Numbered from the stretch's first letter, positions 23,643-33,843 are shown. The stretch is DNA of 49,894 nt from RUG563 sp024681215 (GCA_024681215.1 JAILBG010000106.1:1-49894); one strand, 5' to 3'. Numbers and translations: made by a program. The notes: a model not told the origin generated them from the sequence alone.

Positions 23643-24257
23643 TGCGATCCCCCGTCTGAGAGCCGTTTCACAAAGGATTAAAAACAAGAAGGAAAACGTT
23701 AGGGCCTCCGCGGCCCTAAAACCCGCGCCAAAGGGCCCGCCTGGGCCCTCTGGACACCCATTCCGGCGAACCGGCTTGAAACAGGAAACAGACAATATCC
23801 GCCTATAACTTTGGAAGACGCCAGGTGAGTTTCCGGGCTAAAAAAACCAGAAAACCGGCCGGAAAATGAATGAATTCATTTTCCGGTCCGTTTGCCTGGC
23901 TTTCGCTGTGCGCTTTGCGCACAGCCCGGCCAGCGGAGCTGGCCTGCCCGGAAACGGATCTTTACGTCACTGTCGCAGCTGCGGAGAGTTGCTTTTTTCC
24001 TGCTATCAAGCTGCATCCGCCGCCGGCGGGGTTTGGGGTGTAACCTACACCCCAGCGGGAGCGCGAGGGCAGCGCCCTCGCCGTTCTCCCTGATCAATTT
24101 TTTCTTTACGTAATAGCGCTTGGAAATCGTTCGAAAATTCATTTTTCGTTCATAATTTCGTTGAAATTGGGGTTTATACTGAGAGCGTACCCCGGGAGAG
24201 AAAGAGAACGACGATTACCGGGCGGCGGCAGCGCCGCCATCAAAGGAGGAATGAAGA
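23643..24257. other. 615-nt gene-free gap with hairpins before htrA
   Basis: No ORF that looks real. It holds hairpins at 23699-23719 (TTAGGGCC/GGCCCTAA) and 23732-23749 (AGGGCCC/GGGCCCT), the five-hairpin element copy B (23859-24081) and an AT-rich tract with TATACT at 24175-24180 that may be the htrA -10 box; no good -35 is found 17 nt upstream. Confidence 0.7.
23859..24081. repeat. Five-hairpin structured element, copy B
   Basis: Stems: 23859-23870/23875-23886; 23905-23913/23917-23925; 23928-23934/23938-23944; 24034-24042/24046-24054; 24063-24070/24074-24081. Order, loop sizes and connecting words match copy A at 14025-14251 while the paired bases differ in a compensating way. Confidence 0.7.
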
Positions 24258-25553
24258 ATGAGAAAGCGTTCATGGATCATCAGCGCCGTGGCCGTTTTAC
24301 TGGCTGTGGGCATGATCGGATTGACGGCGGTCACCGCCGGCGCGGACGGCAGCCGCATGACGGAAGAGGAGATCAACGCCGTTGTGAACACCGAAACGGA
24401 TCCCGCCCAAATCACCAGCCCTTTTATCGAGGTGGCCAATCAGGTGCGCAATTCCGTGGTGGGCGTGAATAACTACGCCTCAGCCTCGTCCTATTATGGT
24501 TATGGGTATTATTACGGCTATGGCCGCGAGCCCCGGTCCCAGGATGTGCTGCGCGGCACCGGCAGCGGCGTGGTGATCACGGAATACGGCCACGTGCTGA
24601 CCAATTATCATGTGGTGGAGAATTCCAGCCGCGTCACCGTGACCACCGCCCAGGACCAGAGCGAGCATGAAGCCCAGGTGGTGTGCTATGACTCCGATCT
24701 GGATATCGCGGTGCTGCTGGTGCCGGATCTGAAATTGCCCGCCGTGCCCCTGGGGGACAGCGATCAGCTGCAGGTGGGCGAATGGGCCATCGTCATTGGC
24801 AATCCCCTGGGCGAAGATTTCGCCCGGACGCTGACGGTGGGCGTGGTTTCCGCCATTGACCGGCAAATCACCGACAGCACCCTGGACCGCTACGGCCGCC
24901 GCACCACGGTGACCAATACCATGATCCAGGTGGACGCCGCCATCAATTCCGGCAATTCCGGCGGCGGCATGTTCAACACCCTGGGCCAGCTGCAGGGCAT
25001 CCCCGCCCGGAAGTATTCTTCCAACATGCTGTTTTCCACCAGCATTGAAAGCATCGGCATGTGCATCCCCATCAACGTGGCGAAGCCCCTGATCGCCCAG
25101 GCGCTCAAGGAGTACGACGGCGAAGCGGTTTCCGCGAAAACCGAAACCAGGGAAGATGGCGGCGAACAGGCGGCCCGGGAGCCCCTCCGGGGCAAGCCGC
25201 GGCTGGGCGTCGTGGTCACCACCCTGGTGAGCGATTTTGACCGCGTGCTGCCCCAGGGCGCGCTGGTGCGGTCCGTGGACGCGGGCTCTCCCGCCGAGAA
25301 GGCGGGATTGCAGGCCGGGGATATCATCGTGGAATGCGACGGCGCCATCATCGCCAGCAGCGATGAGCTGACGGAGAAGCTCAAGGGCTTCCAGGAGGGC
25401 GATTCCGTGACGCTGAAGGTGTACCGCGATACGGACCTGCAGCAGCAGATGCGGGAAAACTACATCGATTACAGCAAGCTGGGCAAGAATTATGACTGGG
25501 TGGAAATCACGGTGCAGCTCAAGGTGCTGGATCAGGTGGACCGCAATTCCTAA
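24258..25553 (+). CDS. HtrA/DegP-type serine protease with PDZ domain
   Basis: Envelope quality-control protease. In the 431-residue protein an N-terminal hydrophobic segment (about 8-26) acts as anchor or signal. A trypsin-like domain has the triad His118 (TNYHVVE), Asp149 (SDLDIAVL) and Ser234 (NSGNSGGG). A C-terminal PDZ domain (about 300-400) has LGVVV and GSPAEKAGLQAGDIIVECDG. An unusual Tyr/Gly-rich stretch, YYGYGYYYGYG, sits at about 79-89 between anchor and protease. The AAAGGAGG site fixes the start at 24258. It stands alone, with a strong terminator after it. Confidence 0.92.
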   Translation: MRKRSWIISAVAVLLAVGMIGLTAVTAGADGSRMTEEEINAVVNTETDPAQITSPFIEVANQVRNSVVGVNNYASASSYYGYGYYYGYGREPRSQDVLRGTGSGVVITEYGHVLTNYHVVENSSRVTVTTAQDQSEHEAQVVCYDSDLDIAVLLVPDLKLPAVPLGDSDQLQVGEWAIVIGNPLGEDFARTLTVGVVSAIDRQITDSTLDRYGRRTTVTNTMIQVDAAINSGNSGGGMFNTLGQLQGIPARKYSSNMLFSTSIESIGMCIPINVAKPLIAQALKEYDGEAVSAKTETREDGGEQAAREPLRGKPRLGVVVTTLVSDFDRVLPQGALVRSVDAGSPAEKAGLQAGDIIVECDGAIIASSDELTEKLKGFQEGDSVTLKVYRDTDLQQQMRENYIDYSKLGKNYDWVEITVQLKVLDQVDRNS

Positions 25554-25569
25554 AGTGCCGGATGGCCTT

Positions 25570-25880
25570 GCCGCCGTTCCCCTGCGGGGGGACGGCGGCT
25601 CAGGGTGTCGAAAAAGAGTTTTCGACACCCTGCGTAAAAAAGCGGAAGAAAAGATTCCGCTTTTTTTCGATGCATCAATTTCTTGCAAAATGGCATTTTC
25701 GCCAGCGAAAACGCTCATTTTGCGGCCAGAAATTGATAAAGGAAGCAAATTGCATTTGCTCCTCGGCGACGTACATGCCGCCGCCTGCGGATGAAAATCG
25801 AAGGGGCTGCGGCCCCTTCGATGCATCCCCTGGGTTTTTCGACAGACTGGGCTGCCGTTCCCCTGCGGGGGGACGGCGGC
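25570..25880. repeat. Composite hairpin repeat flanked by 27-bp direct repeats
   Basis: The same 27-bp hairpin-forming sequence lies at 25573-25599 and 25854-25880. Between them are a 14-bp perfect stem (25601-25614/25619-25632), a terminator (25636-25666), a nested cruciform whose outer stem is ATCAATTTCT (25674-25683) with AGAAATTGAT (25728-25737), and a CGAAGGGGC/GCCCCTTCG hairpin (about 25799-25820). GATGCATC also occurs twice. No gene is present. Confidence 0.75.
25601..25668 (+). terminator. htrA transcription terminator with leading hairpin
   Basis: The second stem, AAAAAAGCGGAA (25636-25647) with the matching arm at 25655-25666, ends in a run of seven T. The perfect 14-bp stem at 25601-25632 precedes it. 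Confidence 0.8.
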
Positions 25881-25933
25881 ATTTTACACATGTAACGATC
25901 CGGCGGGAAAGGCGGAGCGGGGGCTGTGGCGGT

Positions 25934-25962
25934 TTGACAGATAGGACGGATTATGGTATGAT
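25934..25962 (+). promoter_or_regulatory. Promoter of the secreted cysteine-rich protein
   Basis: TTGACA (25934-25939), 17-nt spacer, TATGAT (25957-25962). The transcript would start close to a small GGGCG/CGCCC hairpin at 25969-25984. Confidence 0.8.
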
Positions 25963-25990
25963 ATGTATGGGCGTGAATGCGCCCGGATGA

Positions 25991-27133
25991 ATGAAACGCA
26001 CGTACGCGGGCTTTTGCCCGGTTTTATTGCAGGAGGAGACCATTACGAAACGTTTGAAATTCTTGCTGGCCTGCCTGTTGGCGGTGGCGCTGTTATTCGG
26101 CGCCGCCCGGGCCGCGGCGGAGGAATCGGCGGGCGCGGAGACGCCTTCGGCCGTCCAGGACAGCGTGCAGGATCCCGGTGCGGAAATCCCGGCGGAAGGC
26201 GAACCGGCTGCCGGGGATACGGCGCTGCCGGAAGAGGCGCCCGGAGACGGGCCGGACGATCCCGGCGCGGAAGTCCCGGCGGAAGACGAGCCGGCCGCGT
26301 CGGAGGATCCGGAAACGGATGCGCCCCACGAGGAGCATGTTTTCCCGGATGACGGATGGACGGTGAGAAAGGAAGCCACCTGCCTGGAGGCGGGCGAAGA
26401 ATACGCCGTCTGCGCCGTCTGCGGCGAAGAGATCACCCGGGAGATCCCGAAAAAAGACCATTCCTGGAAGGTGCTGACGCTGCAGGAGCCCACCTGTACA
26501 GAGCCGGGCGTATTGGTGCGCGTATGCACGGAATGCGCTCTGGAGGACCGGCAGGAAACGCCGGCCCTGGGCCACGTGTTCGATTGGGTGGAGGACGACC
26601 GAGGGCACAGGGAATATCAGTGCGTGATCTGCGGCCTGGTGGAGGATATGGAAGAGGCCGAGGAAGCGCCCTCCGCCACCATCCTTTACAACAACACCAT
26701 CACCTCCTTCGGCCCCACCACCCGGGAGCTGATCGGCGGGACGGTGTGGAACCGGGTGACGCCGCTGGATGTATCGGAAGCCGGGGTGTATACGTATCCC
26801 CTGATCGCCTCCAACCGCTATACCGTGGGCACCGCCACCGTGGTGGTGGAGGACGGCTGGCAGACGGTGAGCTATCAGCTCAATTCCAACAGGATCCTGG
26901 TGCATTCCGAGTCCCTGGTGTTCTATTCCGATCTGGACGCGCTGCGGGCCGGGACGGACGGGCAGGCCTTTGATTTCGGCCAGCCCATTCGCCTGACGGA
27001 TACCTTCGGCAAGGATACCCGCCTGATCATGGGCATCACCCTGAAAGCGGACTACGATATGGAGGATCCCATGATCCGCTGGTTCTCCGGAGACGACGAA
27101 CAGATCGCCATGATGAATGATCTGCTGGACTGA
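25991..27133 (+). CDS. Secreted protein with paired CxxC modules, function unknown
   Basis: A signal-peptide-like segment (KRLKFLLACLLAVALLFGAARAAAEE) is followed by ~80 residues of acidic Pro/Glu/Ala-rich linker, then two or three short cysteine modules. In these, ATCLEAGEEYAVCAVCGEEI, PTCTEPGVLVRVCTEC and YQCVICG alternate with LGH/KDHSW turns, a pattern common in surface proteins of Clostridia and probably metal-binding. A C-terminal beta-rich region of ~160 residues is unfamiliar. The best ribosome site, GGAGGAG at 26032-26038, is followed by ATT and ACG rather than ATG, while the ATG at 25991 has only a weak site and gives an odd 17-residue extension. The start is therefore uncertain. 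Confidence 0.65.
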   Translation: MKRTYAGFCPVLLQEETITKRLKFLLACLLAVALLFGAARAAAEESAGAETPSAVQDSVQDPGAEIPAEGEPAAGDTALPEEAPGDGPDDPGAEVPAEDEPAASEDPETDAPHEEHVFPDDGWTVRKEATCLEAGEEYAVCAVCGEEITREIPKKDHSWKVLTLQEPTCTEPGVLVRVCTECALEDRQETPALGHVFDWVEDDRGHREYQCVICGLVEDMEEAEEAPSATILYNNTITSFGPTTRELIGGTVWNRVTPLDVSEAGVYTYPLIASNRYTVGTATVVVEDGWQTVSYQLNSNRILVHSESLVFYSDLDALRAGTDGQAFDFGQPIRLTDTFGKDTRLIMGITLKADYDMEDPMIRWFSGDDEQIAMMNDLLD

Positions 27134-27142
27134 CAGAACAAG

Positions 27143-27182
27143 CGTCCGCCGTGCATTTTATTTGCGCGGCGGGCATTTTTTT
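27143..27182 (+). terminator. Rho-independent terminator
   Basis: GTCCGCCGTGC (27144-27154) pairs with the arm at 27164-27174 (G-T pairs allowed) and is followed by ATTTTTTTG. Confidence 0.85.
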
Positions 27183-27263
27183 GTTTGCTTTTTCCGCGTT
27201 TGCCGCATAGCCGTTCCTTCCGCGGGCCAGACTAAAGCCTGACAATGAAAGGAGCGATGATGT

Positions 27264-28502
27264 GTGAATCCGTTTCAGCTCAAGCCCGAGCCCTTGGCCG
27301 ATCAGTTCATGGACTGGCAGAAAATGTACCCGAAGGCCTACGACAAAATGACCGTGGACCCCTACACCCGCACCCGGGTGATCCTGATGAACGGCACGGA
27401 ATACGAGGCCGTGAAGTTCTCCCACCAGTTCCAGCAGCATGAGGGCAACAACGATCTGTGCAGGGAGCTGGCCCTGACCCGCCGCCAGGAACAGCAGCAG
27501 CAAAAAAAGATCGCGTGCCTGAAGCCCCTGGACGAATCGGTGCTGGAGCACACCATCGGCTACGAGCAGCTTGCTGTGGATCTGACCGCCATGCTGGCCC
27601 AGCGGGTCACCTGCGCGCCGGTGAAATCCGCGCTGGATTTCGCCCTGCTGGAGGATTTCGACCACCTGTACCGCTATGCCGACCTGCTGGAAATGGAAGC
27701 GGGGATCCATGCCGAAAAGCTGGTGGGGGACTATACGGAGATCATGCCCGGCCGTCCCACCATTTCGGAGCACCGCGCTCCCTTCGACGCCCTGTGCGCC
27801 CCCGGCAAGCCCGACGCGCCGCTGTTTGACAAGCTGGCCGTGGGCATCATCACCGCCGCCGAGCAGCAGACCATGAACTATTACATGAACATCTGCGGCC
27901 TGTACACCACGGACCTGGGGCGGAAGCTGTACCAGGAGATCGGCATGATCGAGGAACAGCACGTCACCCAGTACGGCAGCCTCAAGGATCCCGCCGCCAC
28001 CTGGCTGGAATGCCTGCTGATGCACGAGTATACCGAGGCGTACCTCTATTATTCCTGCATGGAGGATGAGACCGACCCGGACATCCGGGCGCTGTGGGAA
28101 ATGTTCTTCCGCATGGAGGTGGCCCACGTGCACCACGCCGCCGACCTGCTGGGGCGCTTTGAAAAGAAGGACTGGCAGCAGGTGATCCCGAAGGGGGATT
28201 TCCCGGAGCCGCTGCATTTCAGCCCCAACATCGAATACGTCCGGTCCGCCCTGAACATGGTGGATTTTACCGCGGAAAAGGAAATCTTCAAGCCCGTGAG
28301 CATGCTGCCCCGGGATTACGATTTCTTCCGCTACCAGCAGATGGTGAACCCCAGCGTCGACGGGGTGCCCAGCCATCAGGTGATCGACCGGGCCATCCGC
28401 AGCCGGGGCAAGGATTACCGGGCCGAGACAGCGCCCAGCCCCATTCCCGCGCTGCGTAGCTGCACCGTGGACAACACCACGCTGGGGAGATCGTATCAGT
28501 AA
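27264..28502 (+). CDS. Ferritin-like di-iron domain protein
   Basis: I do not recognise a named family, but the 412-residue protein has the marks of a four-helix ferritin-like fold. Repeated helices carry Glu and ExxH pairs: EDFDHLYRYADLLEMEAGIH (about 130-149), IGMIEEQHVTQYG (about 227-239), LLMHEYTEAYLYYSCMEDE (about 252-270) and RMEVAHVHHAADLL (about 284-297). This is the ligand pattern of a bound di-iron or manganese centre, as in bacterioferritin-like and spore-coat CotJC-like proteins. GTG at 27264 has AAAGGAG 9 nt upstream. The gene is monocistronic. No signal peptide is seen, so it is probably cytoplasmic. Its substrate is unknown. Confidence 0.6.
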   Translation: MNPFQLKPEPLADQFMDWQKMYPKAYDKMTVDPYTRTRVILMNGTEYEAVKFSHQFQQHEGNNDLCRELALTRRQEQQQQKKIACLKPLDESVLEHTIGYEQLAVDLTAMLAQRVTCAPVKSALDFALLEDFDHLYRYADLLEMEAGIHAEKLVGDYTEIMPGRPTISEHRAPFDALCAPGKPDAPLFDKLAVGIITAAEQQTMNYYMNICGLYTTDLGRKLYQEIGMIEEQHVTQYGSLKDPAATWLECLLMHEYTEAYLYYSCMEDETDPDIRALWEMFFRMEVAHVHHAADLLGRFEKKDWQQVIPKGDFPEPLHFSPNIEYVRSALNMVDFTAEKEIFKPVSMLPRDYDFFRYQQMVNPSVDGVPSHQVIDRAIRSRGKDYRAETAPSPIPALRSCTVDNTTLGRSYQ

Positions 28503-28589
28503 CAAAAAACATCGGCGCCCGCTCTTTGAAATCCTGAGAGCGGGCGCCCTGTTTATTCTGGTGCGCGGTGATCGGGGCCTGCCGGTGAA

Positions 28590-29873
28590 TCATGCGATGG
28601 CGGCGAACCCGTTTTCCAGATCGGCGATGATATCGTCGATGTGCTCCGTGCCGACGGACAGGCGGATGGTGTTGGGGCGGATGCCCTGATCCAGCAGCTC
28701 TTCCTCCGAAAGCTGGGAATGGGTGGTGGAGGCCGGATGGATCACCAGGCTTTTCACGTCCGCCACGTTGGCCAGGAGGGAGAAGATTTTCAGGTGATCG
28801 ATAAAGGCCCAGGCTTCCTTCTGCCCGCCCTTGATTTCAAAGGTGAAAATGGACGCGCCGCCCTTGGGGAAATACCGTTCGTACAGGGCGTGATCGGGAT
28901 GGTCCGGCAGGGAGGGATGGTTCACCTTTTCCACCAGGGGATGGTTTTTCAGGTATTCCACCACTTTCTTTGTGTTCTCCGCGTGCCGGTCCAGGCGGAG
29001 GGACAGGGTTTCCACCCCCTGCAGCAGCAGGAATGCGTTGAAGGGCGAAATAGCAGCCCCGGTATCCCGCAGCAGGATGGCCCGGATGTAGGTGACGAAG
29101 GCCGCGGGCCCCACCGCGTCATAGAAGGAAACGCCGTGATAGCTGGGGTTGGGGTCGGCGATGTTGGGGTATTTCCCGCTGGCCTTCCAATCGAACTTCC
29201 CGCTTTCCACGATGATGCCGCCCAGGGTGGTGCCGTGGCCGCCAATGAATTTGGTGGCGGAATGCACCACAATGTCTGCGCCGTGCTCGATGGGGCGGAT
29301 CAGGTAAGGCGTGCCGAAGGTGTTGTCGATCACCAGGGGCAATCCGTGCCGGTGGGCGATTTCCGCAATGGCGTCGATGTCCGGGATATCGCTGTTGGGA
29401 TTGCCCAGGGTTTCCAGATAAACGGCCCGGGTGTTGTCCTGAATGGCGGCTTCCACTTCCTTGAGGTTATGGGCGTCCACGAAGGTGGTTTGGATGCCGT
29501 ACTGGGGCAGGGTGTGCGAAAGCAGATTGAAGCTTCCGCCGTAGATGGTCTTCTGCGCCACGATATGCCCGCCATTGGCCGCCAACGCTTCAATGGTATA
29601 GGTGATGGCCGCCGCGCCGGAGGCCAGCGCCAGCGCCGCGCTGCCGCCCTCTAAGGCCGCCAGCCGCTTTTCCAGCACCTCCTGGGTGGAATTGGTCAGC
29701 CTGCCGTAAATGTTGCCCGCGTCCGCAAGACCGAAGCGGTCCGCCGCGTGCTGGCTGTTGCGGAACACGTAGGACGTGGTCTGATAAATGGGCACCGCCC
29801 GGGCGTCGGTGGCGGGATCGGGCTGCTCCTGGCCCACGTGAAGCTGCAGGGTTTCAAATTTATAGCTGCTCAT
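28590..29873 (-). CDS. metY: O-acetylhomoserine sulfhydrylase (aminocarboxypropyltransferase)
   Basis: PLP enzyme that makes homocysteine (or cysteine) from an O-acyl-homoserine and sulfide. The 427-residue protein has the Cys/Met-metabolism PLP fold. ETLQLHVGQEQPDPATDARAVPIYQTTSYVF is the typical MetY N-terminus, shown only in part here. IYGRLTNST and the PLP lysine in HSATKFIGGHGTT (about 207) are conserved, and the length is typical. The ATG at 29873 has a GAGGAGG site; the longer open frame to 29972 lies in the leader. The transcript starts ~265 nt upstream and holds a leader ORF and a terminator-like hairpin, which suggests attenuation. Confidence 0.93.
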   Translation of the reverse strand: MSSYKFETLQLHVGQEQPDPATDARAVPIYQTTSYVFRNSQHAADRFGLADAGNIYGRLTNSTQEVLEKRLAALEGGSAALALASGAAAITYTIEALAANGGHIVAQKTIYGGSFNLLSHTLPQYGIQTTFVDAHNLKEVEAAIQDNTRAVYLETLGNPNSDIPDIDAIAEIAHRHGLPLVIDNTFGTPYLIRPIEHGADIVVHSATKFIGGHGTTLGGIIVESGKFDWKASGKYPNIADPNPSYHGVSFYDAVGPAAFVTYIRAILLRDTGAAISPFNAFLLLQGVETLSLRLDRHAENTKKVVEYLKNHPLVEKVNHPSLPDHPDHALYERYFPKGGASIFTFEIKGGQKEAWAFIDHLKIFSLLANVADVKSLVIHPASTTHSQLSEEELLDQGIRPNTIRLSVGTEHIDDIIADLENGFAAIA

Positions 29874-29928
29874 GATTTCTTCCTCCTCATTCTTGTTTGC
29901 CATTGCTTTTTGCCCGCCGCCGGCATAG

Positions 29929-29963
29929 AAAAAGCCGGGGGCCGTTCTTTCAAGCTCCCGGGC
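29929..29963 (-). terminator. Attenuator-like terminator in the metY leader
   Basis: On the minus strand an arm at 29954-29963 pairs with 29934-29943 (bulged GC stem) and is followed by five U (29929-29933), all upstream of the metY start. A competing pairing, GCCATT (29899-29904) with AATGGC (29965-29970) plus TGCCC (29911-29915) with GGGCA (29960-29964), would use part of the same arm. Confidence 0.6.
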
Positions 29964-29993
29964 AAATGGCAAAGGGATGAAGGAGATCTGTTT

Positions 29994-30113
29994 CTATCGC
30001 ATCATCCAAAGGCGCAAGCAACCGTCGAACGCCTCTGCCACGGAACCTGCCCGGGAGATCAGCATTCGACAGCGCATCATGCTCTGCTGGCTGCGAATTG
30101 GCCGTGCGAACAT
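29994..30113 (-). CDS. Putative 39-residue leader peptide upstream of metY
   Basis: A short ORF with an excellent ribosome site (GAAGGGAGG, 8 nt before the ATG at 30113) begins about 26 nt after the predicted transcription start and ends 30 nt before the terminator-like hairpin of the metY leader. The peptide has methionine at 1, 12, 13, 17, 37 and 38, cysteine at 15 and 32, and ends Trp-Met-Met-Arg. A Met-Met pair right at the end, in front of a gene of methionine synthesis, is what a ribosome-stalling attenuator would need. I know no named family for it; alternatively it is a chance ORF in an RNA leader. Confidence 0.5.
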   Translation of the reverse strand: MFARPIRSQQSMMRCRMLISRAGSVAEAFDGCLRLWMMR

Positions 30114-30144
30114 TTCCTGCGCCTCCCTTCGATGAACTGCCTGC

Positions 30145-30173
30145 ATTATATCAGCATAAACCTACCTTGTCAA
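30145..30173 (-). promoter_or_regulatory. Consensus promoter of metY
   Basis: Minus-strand TTGACA (30168-30173), 17-nt spacer and TATAAT (30145-30150). This predicts a leader of about 265 nt before the metY start. Confidence 0.88.
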
Positions 30174-30256
30174 TAGGTTTATATTGTATTTTGACTGTTT
30201 TTCCGGGGCGGTTTCCTCCGGGGGCGGGGATGAAAGGATCGCGGGCCGCCCGGCTT

Positions 30257-31864
30257 TTATTCATCCGCGCCCTGCAGCGCCGCGCCGACAAAGCCCACGA
30301 ACAGCGGATGGGGCTTATTGGGGCGGCTTTTGAATTCGGGATGGAACTGCACGCCCACAAAGAACGCTTCGCCGGGGATCTCGATAGTTTCCACCAGCCG
30401 ACCGTCCGGGGAAAGGCCGGAGAGGCACAGGCCGGCGTTCTGCATCACGTCCCGGAAAGCGTTGGCGAATTCGTAGCGGTGGCGGTGGCGTTCGCTGATC
30501 CCGGTTTTTCCGTAGCAGCGGGCGATCACCGTGTTTTCTTTCAGGATGCAGGGGTATTTCCCCAGGCGCAGGGTGCCGCCCTTGTCGATTTCGTCGTTCT
30601 GGCCGGGCATGAAGTCGATCACCTTGTAGGGCGCGGCCTCGTCAAATTCGTGGGAATTAGCGTTTTCCAGCCCCGCGGCGTGCCGGGCGTATTCGATGAC
30701 GGCGATCTGCATGCCCAGGCAGATGCCGAAATAGGGGATATGATGCTCCCGGGCGTATTGCGCCGTGAGGATCATGCCCTCGATGCCCCGGCCGCCGAAG
30801 CCGCCGGGAACGATGATGCCCTGCATGCCCCTCAGGACCTCGCGGATGTTCTCTTCATTCAGCGTTTCCGAATCGATCCAGGTGATTTCCACCTTGGCGT
30901 CCAGGGCGTACCCCGCGTGGCGCAGGGCCTCCGCCACGGAGAGATAGGCGTCGTGCAGCTGCACGTATTTGCCCACCAGGCCGATCCGGACGGCTTTGTT
31001 CTGATGCCGGATCCGGGCCACCAGATCCCGCCATTCGGACAGATCGGGGACGGGGGCGGCGATGCCCAGCTCCCGGCACACGATGCCGGAGAGATGGGCT
31101 TCTTCCAGCATCAACGGGGCTTCATAGAGGATCGGCAGCGTCAGGTTTTCGATCACGCAGTCCGGCTTCACGTTGCAGAAATGCGCGATCTTGCTGAAAA
31201 TGGATTCGTCCGTGATTTTTTCGTCCACCCGCAGCACGATGATGTTGGGCGTGATGCCCATGCCCTGCAATTCCTTGACGGAATGCTGGGTGGGCTTCGA
31301 TTTGTGTTCGCCGCTGGCCTTGAGATACGGCACCAGGGTCACGTGCACGTACAGCGCGTTTTCCCGCCCCACCTCCAATCCCACCTGGCGGATGGCCTCG
31401 ATAAAGGGCTGGCTTTCGATATCGCCGATGGTGCCGCCGATCTCGGTGATCACCACGTCCGCGTCGGTCTTTTCGCCCACGCGGTAGATGAAGCGCTTGA
31501 TTTCGTCCGTGATGTGGGGGATGATCTGCACGGTGGACCCCAGGTATCCGCCCTGGCGCTCCTTGTGCAGCACGTTGGCGAACACCTTGCCGGTGGTCAG
31601 ATTGGAATACTTGTTCAGGTCCTCGTCGATAAAGCGTTCGTAGTGGCCCAGATCCAGATCGGTCTCCGCGCCGTCCTCGGTGACGTAGACCTCCCCGTGC
31701 TGGTAGGGGCTCATGGTGCCGGGGTCCACGTTGATATACGGGTCCAGCTTCTGCGCGGCCACCTTCAGCCCCCGGGCTTTCAGCAGCCTGCCCAGGGATG
31801 CGGCGGTAATGCCCTTGCCCAGCCCCGATACCACGCCGCCGGTCACGAAAATGTACTTGGTCAT
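30257..31864 (-). CDS. pyrG: CTP synthase
   Basis: Converts UTP to CTP using ATP and glutamine. The 535-residue two-domain protein has an N-terminal synthetase domain with GGVVSGLGKG (residues 9-18), LDPYINVDPGTMSPYQHGEV and EIGGTIGDIES. A C-terminal class I glutamine amidotransferase domain (from about 280) has the nucleophile loop GICLGMQ (Cys near 370), PGGFGGRG and the His/Glu pair in VQFHPEF. It lies 48 nt downstream of glmS with no terminator between them, so the two glutamine-using enzymes are likely co-transcribed. Confidence 0.97.
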   Translation of the reverse strand: MTKYIFVTGGVVSGLGKGITAASLGRLLKARGLKVAAQKLDPYINVDPGTMSPYQHGEVYVTEDGAETDLDLGHYERFIDEDLNKYSNLTTGKVFANVLHKERQGGYLGSTVQIIPHITDEIKRFIYRVGEKTDADVVITEIGGTIGDIESQPFIEAIRQVGLEVGRENALYVHVTLVPYLKASGEHKSKPTQHSVKELQGMGITPNIIVLRVDEKITDESIFSKIAHFCNVKPDCVIENLTLPILYEAPLMLEEAHLSGIVCRELGIAAPVPDLSEWRDLVARIRHQNKAVRIGLVGKYVQLHDAYLSVAEALRHAGYALDAKVEITWIDSETLNEENIREVLRGMQGIIVPGGFGGRGIEGMILTAQYAREHHIPYFGICLGMQIAVIEYARHAAGLENANSHEFDEAAPYKVIDFMPGQNDEIDKGGTLRLGKYPCILKENTVIARCYGKTGISERHRHRYEFANAFRDVMQNAGLCLSGLSPDGRLVETIEIPGEAFFVGVQFHPEFKSRPNKPHPLFVGFVGAALQGADE

Positions 31865-31912
31865 CCGCCTTCCCTCTTTCTTTCCGATGTGATGCAGCAG
31901 AAATAATCCGGC

Positions 31913-33781
<1,869 letters not shown>

Positions 33782-33814
33782 GGCCCCCTCGCCTCCCTGC
33801 AAAATAATAATGCA

Positions 33815-33843
33815 ATATTATGCGATTCAAAAGCCCGTGTCAA
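33815..33843 (-). promoter_or_regulatory. glmS-pyrG promoter
   Basis: Minus-strand TTGACA (33838-33843), 17-nt spacer and TAATAT (33815-33820), located between the gltD stop and the glmS start. Confidence 0.8.

Noticed and set aside
24480..25826. A 448-codon minus-strand frame opposite htrA
   Set aside because: It mirrors the GC-rich third-base pattern of htrA, has no family features and runs through hairpins and a terminator.
28590..29972. metY start at 29972
   Set aside because: This would use the leader hairpin as coding sequence; the ATG at 29873 has the ribosome site and the family N-terminus.
29874..30144. SAM (S-box) riboswitch or T-box upstream of metY
   Set aside because: The conserved S-box words and the T-box AGGGTGG-type sequence are not present; a GGCAGGTTCCGTGG stretch is only superficially T-box-like.
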